Origin: Panulirus ornatus
Lineage: Eukaryota; Arthropoda; Malacostraca; Decapoda; Palinuridae
Direction of reading: 5' to 3'
DNA: 64,000 nucleotides
Assembly (NCBI RefSeq): GCF_036320965.1
Contig: NC_092230.1
Location: 44,112,735 to 44,176,734, forward strand
Shown here: in pieces, positions 55,727 to 64,000 of the stretch
Position numbering within the stretch: the stretch's first letter is position 1
How the letters are laid out: each line of letters starts with the position of its first letter
Program-made: the position numbers and the translations under genes
Notes under the pieces: generated by a model
The model's database searches: none
Told to the model about the DNA's origin: nothing
The model's input: the letters and a program-made list of their open reading frames with translations, nothing else

Positions 55727-55825
55727 GACTGACAAGAACTTGACAAGTTCATCATCAATATCGTCCCCATCTGTCTCCACGTCATCATTTTCAGCATGTT
55801 TATGGAGTTGCTGACTCTGGGGCTC
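55727..55825 (-). other. In-frame duplicated C-terminal tail after the stop, copy 5
   Basis: Thirty-three open codons to a TGA at 55726-55724. Confidence 0.8.
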
Positions 55826-57334
55826 CTAGACTGACAAGAACTTCACAAGTTCATCATTTATATCGTCCCCATCTGTGTCCACGTCATTGTTTTCAGCATG
55901 TTTATTGAGTTGCTGCTGACTGAGTTGCTGACTGAGTTGGACAAAATGTTTCTCATTCTGCTCTCGAGTCTTCTGGTTCTCTAGTGTCTGGGACTTCTCT
56001 AACTCCTGGAAACGGGTGTCCATAATTTGCCCTATTGTGACAACATGGCCACGAAGTTCCTCGTTCGTCTGTCGGAGGTTCTGGTTCTCTTTTAGAAGGG
56101 CCTCATGCTTCTGACGGAGGGACTCCTCCAACTCCTGGAAACGGGTGTCCATATTTTGCCCTATTGTGACAATATGGCCACGAAGTTCCTCGTTCGTCTG
56201 TCGGAGGTTCTCGTTCTCTTTTAGAAGGGCCTCATGCTTCTGACGGTGGGACTTCTCCAACTCCTGGAAACGGGTCTCCATATTTTGCCCTATTGTAACA
56301 ATATGGCCACGAAGTTCCTCGTTCGTCTGTCGGAGGTTCTCGTTCTCTCTTAGAAGGGCCTCATGCTTCTGACGGAAGGACTTCTCCATTTCCTCACGGA
56401 AGTTTTCAAAGCTCTGATGAAAGAAACTCTCTAACTCCTTCATTTTCCTGTCGTGCTCCATGTCCCTCTCGTAAACATGTTTGCGAAGTTCCTCGAGCTC
56501 TTGACGTAAGGAGCTCAGCGGATCTTGTATTTCTCCTGAAGACTGAGGAGGTACTGGACGCTCGTCTGGCTCATGGCCCTGAGGAGGTGCTGGACACTCG
56601 TCTGGCTCATGGCCCTGAGGAGGTACTGGACACTCATCTGGCTCATGGCCCTGAGGAGGTACTGGACGCTCGTCGGGCTCATGGCCCTGAGGTACTGGAC
56701 GCTCGTCTGGCTCATGCCCCTGAGGAGGTACTGGACGCTCGTCTGGCTCATGGCCCTGAGGAGGTACTGGACGCTCGTCTGGCTCATGGGTTGGATTACT
56801 CTCAGTGAATGTGGGCATGTCGGGGGAGTAACCCATGAGATAGTCGATGGTTTTTCTCATATTTTTATCATATTGTTCGACAACTTGAGAATCGGAGTTG
56901 GGGTGAAGGGCTTTCCTCAAAACTGCACGACGTTCGGCCGATTCCTTGGCTTCCTTGTCTTCCCTCCGCCACTTGTCTCTCCTTGCCTTATCCCGTTGCT
57001 GTCTCTTTAGCTTCTTTTGCTCCTTCCATTCGGCTTCTTTTCTCCTCATCTCCTCCACTTTGCGGAGGTGACGTTTCTCGCGCCGATCTCGCCGGTGTTC
57101 CCTGGCGAAGTGGATTTTCATATACTTTCTCAACATCATTCCCTTCTCCACGCCCTTTTCAGACACGGAGGTTGTGTTGGAAGCGTCCTGCCCCACGTCA
57201 GTTTGACGATTGCGGGTGACGAGAGCGAGGACCTCTGACGGCCAGTCCGAAAAGTCCTCCACCTCTCCGCGCGTTACACACACGAAGCCCACCGCTAGGA
57301 TAGCAAATGTTATAAGTGTGACTAATTTCATCAT
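55826..57334 (-). CDS. Secreted coiled-coil repeat protein, copy 5 (502 aa)
   Basis: Near-identical sister of copy 4, created by the 5.96-kb tandem duplication. I start it at the ATGATG (57334) used by the other copies; two codons upstream there is only a TTG. Signal peptide differs by one residue (TFAILAV for TLAILAV). Seven proline repeats and three coiled-coil repeats. Its immediate upstream sequence (TTTATAAATCAAATTTGTCA) resembles copies 3 and 6 more than copy 4, so a conversion breakpoint lies near the ATG. Head-to-head with copy 6. Confidence 0.85.
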   Translation of the reverse strand: MMKLVTLITFAILAVGFVCVTRGEVEDFSDWPSEVLALVTRNRQTDVGQDASNTTSVSEKGVEKGMMLRKYMKIHFAREHRRDRREKRHLRKVEEMRRKEAEWKEQKKLKRQQRDKARRDKWRREDKEAKESAERRAVLRKALHPNSDSQVVEQYDKNMRKTIDYLMGYSPDMPTFTESNPTHEPDERPVPPQGHEPDERPVPPQGHEPDERPVPQGHEPDERPVPPQGHEPDECPVPPQGHEPDECPAPPQGHEPDERPVPPQSSGEIQDPLSSLRQELEELRKHVYERDMEHDRKMKELESFFHQSFENFREEMEKSFRQKHEALLRENENLRQTNEELRGHIVTIGQNMETRFQELEKSHRQKHEALLKENENLRQTNEELRGHIVTIGQNMDTRFQELEESLRQKHEALLKENQNLRQTNEELRGHVVTIGQIMDTRFQELEKSQTLENQKTREQNEKHFVQLSQQLSQQQLNKHAENNDVDTDGDDINDELVKFLSV

Positions 57335-57700
57335 TGACAAATTTGATTTATAAACGATGTGGGCGAAAGTCAGTGGATGGGTCAGAAAGCGATGTAGAAA
57401 AGGCGTGGTCTCTGGAATGTCTGTGGAGTAAGGTGTCGTAAAGATGTTAGTGAAGATGTACGTCGTCGAAGGCTGGGTGGGAGTCGATAGGTTACAGGGA
57501 AGACTGGCAGTAGAGAGGTTGTTGAGGTTGTGGGCAGTAGACAGGAGGTAGGGCAGTGCTCCGGGGAATTAGGGAGTAAGTGGGGAATCGAGAGTTAGCT
57601 GGGGAGTAGATGCAAGCTTAATTAAACCTAAGTTAACCACACCCTCGAGAAACTCATCTTCACTATAACATCGAATCTCATCTTCACTATTCATGAGGCA
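57335..57700 (-). promoter_or_regulatory. Conserved 5' flank/leader of copy 5
   Basis: Same leader as the other genes. It has TTTATAAAT before the ATG, unlike copy 4. Confidence 0.5.
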
Positions 57701-60700
57701 AACGAATTTTTGCCTTACCTTACTTAGGCAAACACATCTCCACTAGTCCCTCAAAAGACGCATCTTCACTATAGGGTGTAAACACACAAGATAGGTGTTT
57801 ATGAGGAGGTGTTATGATGATGGGGTGTAGGTTATGAGGGATGGGCTATGATGGTGGGGAAGATGAGTTATGGTGTTGGGGAGAGGGCCATAACCTGACT
57901 TAGGCAAACACATCTTCACTAGTCCTTCACTACTTCACTACGCATCTTCACTACTGGGTGTAAACACACTAGATGGATGGTTATGAGGAGATGTTATGAT
58001 GATGGGAAGGAGGTGATGAGGGACGGGCTATGATGGTGGGGAAGATGAGTTATGGTGATGGGGAGAGGGTTATGAAGGATGTGCTAAGGTATTGGGGAGG
58101 ATGGGTTATGGTTATGGAGAGAGAGGGATACGAGGCATGGATTGTGGTTGGGAGATGAGGATGATGAGGGATGGGTTGTGTTGGTGGGGAGAGGGCCATG
58201 ATCTTACTTAGGCAAACACATCTTCACTATCCCCTCAAAAAGACGCATCTTCACTATTGGATGTAAACACACTAGATGGGTGGTTATGAGACTTTATGAT
58301 GATGGGAAGAAGGTTATGAGAGATGGGTTATGGTGATGGGGAGAGGGCCATGACCTTACTTAGTAAAGCCCATCTTCACTATTCCCTCAAAATGACGCAT
58401 CTCCACTATTGGATGTAAACACACTAGACGGGTGGTTATGAGGAGGTGTTATGATGATGGGGTGTAGGTTATGAGGGATGGACTATGATGGTGGGGAAGA
58501 TGAGTTATGGTGTTGGGGAGAGGGCCAAAACCTTACTTAGACTCATCTTCACCATAACATCGAATCTCATCTTCACTATTCATGAGGCAAACTAATTTTC
58601 GCCTTACCTTACTTAGGCAAACACATCTTCATTAGTCCCTCAAAAGACGCATCTTCATTATAGGGTGTAAACACACAAGATGGGTGGTTATGAGGAGGTG
58701 TTATGATGATGGTGTGTAGGTTATGAGGGATGGACTATGATGGTGGGGAAGATGAGTTATGGTGTTGGGGAGAGGGCCATAACCTGACTTAGGCAAACAC
58801 ATCTTCACTAGTCCTTCAAAAGACGCATCTTCACTACTGGGTGTAAACACACTAGATGGATGGTTATGAGGAGGTGTTATGATGATGGGAAGGAGGTGAT
58901 GAGGGACGGGCTATGATGGTGGGGAGATGAGTTATGGTGATGGGGAGAGGGTTATGAAGGATGTGCTAAGGTATTGGGGAGGACAGGTTATGGTTATGGA
59001 GAGAGAGGGATATGAGGCATGATTGTGGTTGGGAGATGAGGATTATGAGGGATGGGTTGTGGTGGTGGGGAGAGGGCCATGATCTTACTTAGGCAAACAC
59101 ATCTTCACTATTTCCTCAAAAAAGACGCATCTTCACAACTGGGTGTAAGCACACTAAATGGGTGGTTATGAGGAGATGTTATGATGATGGGAAGAAGGTT
59201 ATGAGAGATGGGTTATGGTGGTGGGGAGAGGGCCATGATCTTACTTAGGCAAACACATCTTCACTATCCGCTCAAACAAGACGCATCTTCACTATTGGGT
59301 GTAAACACACTAGATGGTTGGTTATGAGGTGTTATGATGATGGGAAGGAGGTTATGAGAGATGGTTTTGTATGGTGGTGGTTATGAGGAGATGTTATGAT
59401 GATGGGAAGAAGGTTATGAGAGATGGGTTTTGGTGGTGGGGAGAGGGCCATGACCTTACTTAGGCAAACACATCTTCACTAGTCCCTCAAAATGACGCAT
59501 CTCCATTATTGGATGTAAACACACTAGACGGGTGGTTATGAGGAGGTGTTATGATGATGGGGTGTAGGTTATGAGGGATGGACTATGATGGTGGTGAAGA
59601 TGAGTTATGGTGGTGGGGAGAGGGCCAAAACCTTACTTAGGCTCATCTTTACCATAACATCGAATCTCATCTTCACTATTCATGAGGCAAACGAATTTTC
59701 GCCTTACCTTACTTAGGCAAACACATCTTCACTAGTCCTTCAAAAGACTCATCTTCACTACTGGGTGATGGGAAGGAGGTGATGAGGGATGAGCTATGAT
59801 GGTGGGGAAGATGAGTTATGGTGATGGGGAGAGGGTTATGAAGGATGTGTTAAGGTATTGGGGAGGACAGGTTATGGTTATGGAGAGAGAGGGATGTGAG
59901 GCATGGGTTGTGGTTGAGAGATGAGGATGATGAGGGATGGGTTATGGTGGTGGGGAGAGGGCCATGATCTTACTTAGGCAACCACAACCCATGCCTCATA
60001 TCCCTCTCTCTCCATAACCATAACCCATCCTCCCCACCACCTTAGCCCATCCTTCATAACCCTCTCCCCACCACCATAACTCATCTTCCCCACCATCATA
60101 GCCCATCCCTCATAACCTACACACCATCATCATAACACCTCCTCATAACCACCCGTCTAGTGTGTTTACACCCAATAGTGAAGATGCGTCATTTTGAGGG
60201 AATAGTGAAGATGGGTTTTCCTGAGTAAGGTCATGGCCCTCTCCCCACCACTATAACCCATCTTTCATAACCTTCCCATCATCATAACATCTCCTCATAA
60301 CCACCCATCTAGTGTGTTTACATCCAATAGTGAAGATGCGTCTTGTTTGAGGGAATAGTGAAGATTTGTTTGCCTAAGTAAGATCATGGCCCTCTCCCCA
60401 CCACCATAGCCTATCTCTCATAACCTTCTTCCCATCATCATAACACCTTATAACCACCCATCTAGTGTGCTTACACCCAGTAGTGAAGATGCGTCTTTTT
60501 TGAGGGAATAGTGAAGATGTGTTTGCCTAAGTAAGGTTATGGCCCTCTCCCCACCACCATAACCCATCCCTCATCATCCTCATCTCCCAACCACAACCAA
60601 TGCCTCATATCCCTCTCTCTCCATAACCATAACCCATCCTCCCCAATACCTTAGCACATCCTTCATAACCCTCTCCACATCACCATAACTCATCTTCCCC

Positions 60701-61590
60701 ACCATCATAGCCCGTCCCTCGTCACCTCCTTCCCATCATCATAACACCTCCTCATAACCATCCATCTAGTGTGTTTACACCCAGTAGTGAAGATGTGTTT
60801 GCCTAAGTCAGGTTATGGCCCTCTCCCCAACACCATAACTCATTTTCCCTACCATCATAGTCCATCCCTCATAACCTACACCCCATCATCATAACACCTC
60901 CTCATAACCACCCATCTTGTGTGTTTACACCCTATAGTGAAGATGCGTCTTGTTTGAGGGAATAGTGAAGATTTGTTTGCCTAAGTAAGATCATGGCCCT
61001 CTCCCCACCACCATAGCCTATCTCTCATAACCTTCTTCCCATCAGCATAACACCTTATAACCACCCATCTAGTGTGCTTACACCCAGTAGTGAAGATGCG
61101 TCTTTTTTGAGGGAATAGTGAAGATGTGTTTGCCTAAGTAAGGTTATGGCCCTCTCCCCACCACCATAACCCATCCCTCATCATCCTCATCTCCCAACCA
61201 CAACCAATGCCTCATATCCCTCTCTCTCCATAACCATAACCCATCCTCCCCAATACCTTAGCACATCCTTCATAACCCTCTCCACATCACCATAACTCAT
61301 CTTCCCCACCATCATAGCCCGTCCCTCGTCACCTCCTTCCCATCATCATAACACCTCCTCATAACCATCCATCTAGTGTGTTTACACCCAGTAGTGAAGA
61401 TGTGTTTGCCTAAGTCAGGTTATGGCCCTCTCCCCAACACCATAACTCATTTTCCCTACCATCATAGTCCATCCCTCATAACCTACACCCCATCATCATA
61501 ACACCTCCTCATAACCACCCATCTTGTGTGTTTACACCCTATAGTGAAGATGCGTCTTTTGAGGGACTAGTGAAGATGTGTTTGCCTAAG
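57700..61590. repeat. Large inverted ~172-bp minisatellite array between copies 5 and 6
   Basis: Orientation flips at about 59,980. The right arm contains an internal 607-bp tandem duplication (tcttgtttga at 60341 and again at 60948). Flank-like words (cgaatctcatcttcactattcatgagg) recur inside the left arm at about 58,560 and 59,655. Confidence 0.9.
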
Positions 61591-61935
61591 TAAGGTGAGG
61601 CGAAAATTCGTTTGCCTCATGAATAGTGAAGATGAGATTCGAAGTTATAGTGAAGATGAGTTTCTCGAGGGTGTGGTTAACTTAGGTTTAATTAACCTTG
61701 CATCTACTCCCCAGCTAACTCTCGATTCCCCACTGCCCACAACCTCAACAACCTCTCTACTGCCAGTCTTCCCTGCAACCTGTCATCTCCCACCCAGCCT
61801 TCGACGACGGACATCTTCACTAACATCTTTACGACACCTTACTCCACAGACATTCCAGAGACCACGCCTTTTCTACATCGCTTTCTGACCCAACCACTGA
61901 CTTTTGCCCCCATCTCTTATAAATCAAAACTGTCA
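61591..61935 (+). promoter_or_regulatory. Conserved 5' flank/leader of copy 6, with a deletion
   Basis: As copy 3, but about 60 bp are missing after 'gattccccact' (61,735). The box before the ATG is TCTTATAAATC. Confidence 0.5.
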
Positions 61936-63363
61936 ATGATGAAATTAGTCACACTTATAACACTTGCTATCCTAGCGGTGGGCTTCGTGTGTGCAACGCG
62001 CGGGGAGGTGGACTTTTCGAACTGGCCGCCAGAGGTCCTCGCTCTCGTCAACCGCAAACGTCCAACTGGCGTGGGGCATGACGCTTCCAGCACAACCTCC
62101 GTGTCTAAGAAGGGCGTGAAGCCTTCCCCTGAGGTAGACCCCGAGGTCACTCAGGAGGCCGCCATGGACCAGAACGCAATGATGGTGATGAAGTATATCA
62201 ACATCCAGATCGCCAAGGAAAGCATGCTAGAGCAACTCGAGGAGCGTCGCCTCCGCAAAGTGGAGGAGAAGAAGAGAAAAGAAGCCCAATGGGAGGAATA
62301 CATGGAAGCCAAGCGATTGGCCGACCGTGATCTCGTCTTGAGGAAAGCCCTTCAATCAAACTCCGATTCTCAAGGTGACGAACAATATAATGAAAATATG
62401 CGAAAAACCATCGATTATCTCATGGGTTTCTCCCCCGACATGCCCACATTCACTGAGAATAATCCAACCCATGAGCCCGACAAGCGTCCAGTACCTCCTC
62501 AGGGCCATGAGCCAGACGAGCGTCCAGTACCTCCTCAGGGCCATGAGCCAGACGAGCGTCCAGTACCTCCTCAGGGCCATGAGCCAGACGAGCGTCCAGT
62601 ACCTCCTCAGGGCCATGAGCCAGACGAGCGTCCAGTACCTCCTCAGTCTTCAGGAGAAATACAAGATCCGCAGAGCTCCTTACGTCAAGAGCTCGAGGAA
62701 CTTCGCAAACATGTTTACGAGAGGGACATGGAGCACGACAGGAAAATGAAGGAGTTAGAGAGTTTCTTTCATCAGAGCTTTGAAAACTTCCGTGAGGAAA
62801 TGGAGAAGTCCTTCCGTCAGAAGTATGAGGCCCTTCTAAAAGAGAACGAGAACCTCCGACAGACGAACGAGGAACTTCGTGGCCATATTGTCACAATAGG
62901 GCAAAATATGGAGACCCGTTTCCAGGAGTTGGAGAAGTCCCACCGTCAGAAGGATGAGGCCCTTCTAAAAGAGAACGAGAACCTCCGACAGACGAACGAG
63001 GAACTTCGTGGCCATATTGTCACAATAGGGCAAAATATGGAGACCCGTTTCCAGGAGTTGGAGGAGTCCCTCCGTCAGAAGCATGAGGCCCTTCTAAAAG
63101 AGAACCAGAACCTCCGACAGACGAACGAGGAACTTCGTGGCCATATTGTCACAATAGGGCAAATTATGGACACCCGTTTCCAGGAGTTGGAGAAGTCCCA
63201 GACACTAGAGAACCAGAAGACTCGAGAGCAGAATGAGAAACATTTTGTCCAACTCAGTCAGCAACTCAGTCAGCAGCAACTCAATAAACATGCTGAAAAT
63301 AATGACGTGGACACAGATGGGGACGATATTAATGATGAACTTGTAAAGTTCTTGTCAGTCTAG
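61936..63363 (+). CDS. Secreted coiled-coil repeat protein, copy 6 (475 aa, type II)
   Basis: Nearly identical to copy 3. It has the type-II segment (KPSPEVDPEV, IAKESMLEQLEERRLRKVEE), five cysteine-free proline repeats and three 43-residue coiled-coil repeats. A few residues differ (YNEN for YNDN, QKYEALL for QKHEALL, SSG for SPG). TAG 63361-63363, duplicated tail to TGA 63463-63465, AATAAA 63472-63477. With copy 3 it defines a second paralogue class interspersed with type I. Confidence 0.85.
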   Translation: MMKLVTLITLAILAVGFVCATRGEVDFSNWPPEVLALVNRKRPTGVGHDASSTTSVSKKGVKPSPEVDPEVTQEAAMDQNAMMVMKYINIQIAKESMLEQLEERRLRKVEEKKRKEAQWEEYMEAKRLADRDLVLRKALQSNSDSQGDEQYNENMRKTIDYLMGFSPDMPTFTENNPTHEPDKRPVPPQGHEPDERPVPPQGHEPDERPVPPQGHEPDERPVPPQGHEPDERPVPPQSSGEIQDPQSSLRQELEELRKHVYERDMEHDRKMKELESFFHQSFENFREEMEKSFRQKYEALLKENENLRQTNEELRGHIVTIGQNMETRFQELEKSHRQKDEALLKENENLRQTNEELRGHIVTIGQNMETRFQELEESLRQKHEALLKENQNLRQTNEELRGHIVTIGQIMDTRFQELEKSQTLENQKTREQNEKHFVQLSQQLSQQQLNKHAENNDVDTDGDDINDELVKFLSV

Positions 63364-63462
63364 GAGCCCCAGAGTCAGCAACTCCATAAACATGCTGAAA
63401 ATGATGATGTGGAGACAGATGGGGACGATATTGATGATGAACTTGTAAAGTTCTTGTCAGTC
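63364..63462 (+). other. In-frame duplicated C-terminal tail after the stop, copy 6
   Basis: Thirty-three open codons, as in the other five copies. Confidence 0.8.
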
Positions 63463-63499
63463 TGATTCCCGAATAAATGGGCTTGGTGTGAGGCGGGGC

Positions 63500-63685
63500 A
63501 ATCTCTGAGATTGTGACTAATTTCTAATCATATATTTCATTTTCTTATTCTAAAACAAAACCTCAAGCATCGCGTAACTCTCATACTTCCAACCCCCGCT
63601 GCAATCTCTGAGATTGTGACTAATTTCTAATCATACATCTCATTTTCTTATTCTAAAACAAAACCTCAAGCATTACGTAACTCGC
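63500..63685 (+). repeat. 103-bp repeat, about 1.8 copies, truncated
   Basis: Second unit stops at 'cattacgtaactcgcatata' (63,685), where the amplified segment ends and unrelated sequence begins. Confidence 0.85.
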
Positions 63686-63901
63686 ATATATGTATTATAT
63701 ATATCATCTTGTCACAGTATCCATATTTTTGAAGATCGAGGTCCAGTGGCCTTCTGCTGGTTCCTGACGATACCCACACTCTCCGGGAGCTCCGTCGATA
63801 ACCTGCCAAGAGTAGTTGTACTCTGTGCGCCTTGCCACTAAGTACCATCTATCGGAGGATGACCTCACTGTTCAGGGACATCGATGAGGTGTCTCTTCAG
63901 G

Positions 63902-64000
63902 TGGGGCCCCTGCTGCGTGTCGCAGGCTGGGGATCCAACGAAGAACAACCTGAAGTTGGAAGCTTGGGGCCCCTGGCGTGTGTCGCAGGCTGGGGATCCA
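63902..64000. repeat. Start of a GC-rich tandem repeat at the window edge
   Basis: 'ggggcccctg...gtgtcgcaggctggggatcca' occurs twice, with starts at about 63,902 and 63,966. The period is therefore about 64 bp; the array runs off the window. The 200 bp before it hold nothing I recognise. Confidence 0.6.

Noticed and set aside
61595..61888. 97-aa ORF in the copy 6 leader
   Set aside because: Exists only because of a deletion in this one copy's leader; not open in the other five.

Overview
The window is eukaryotic nuclear DNA: genes split by GT-AG introns of 1.5-8 kb, many decayed non-LTR retrotransposons, microsatellites and minisatellites. An arthropod is likely and a decapod crustacean is my best guess. 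This rests on remembered repeat style (the RTE-like tail with 'gctacctcgc..acgcgggaga') and on gene content, not on a database search.

Left half (1-33.7 kb). Two conserved single-copy-type genes lie in tandem on the minus strand. VPS41 (HOPS vesicle-tethering subunit) is represented by its first four coding exons between 7,542 and 1,106; the rest lies off the left edge. RABL3 (Rab-like small GTPase) is complete in five coding exons between 31,591 and 18,474 and gives a 242-residue protein. Between and inside them lie retrotransposon relics. There is also one apparently intact RTE-type element (12,360-15,642, 998-aa ORF) that inserted into an older, dead copy of its own family, with an 8-bp target duplication.

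Right half (31.9-63.7 kb). This is an amplified locus that I do not recognise from any described family. It holds six intact intronless genes for predicted secreted coiled-coil proteins (475-588 aa), at 33,964(-), 38,554(+), 43,999(+), 49,866(-), 55,826(-) and 61,936(+). Each has a signal peptide, a K/R/E-rich helical segment, 5-10 copies of a 12-residue HEPDERPVPPQG repeat, 3-5 copies of a 43-residue coiled-coil repeat and an acidic tail. They sit in large inverted repeats: 1/2 and 5/6 are head-to-head, 3/4 are tail-to-tail, and 4/5 lie in a recent 5.96-kb tandem duplication. The spaces between genes are filled by a minisatellite of about 172 bp that carries paired copies of TAGTGAAGATG. The amplified unit also carries what looks like the non-coding first exon and promoter of RABL3, plus RTE-like and CR1-like relics from its first intron. 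The duplication therefore appears to have started at the 5' edge of RABL3.

How the parts relate: VPS41 and RABL3 are ordinary membrane-traffic genes and fix the locus. The retroelements explain most other open frames. The coiled-coil cluster, with its repeat-laden flanks, is the novel part of the window. All calls are from reading the sequence; nothing was searched or computed.
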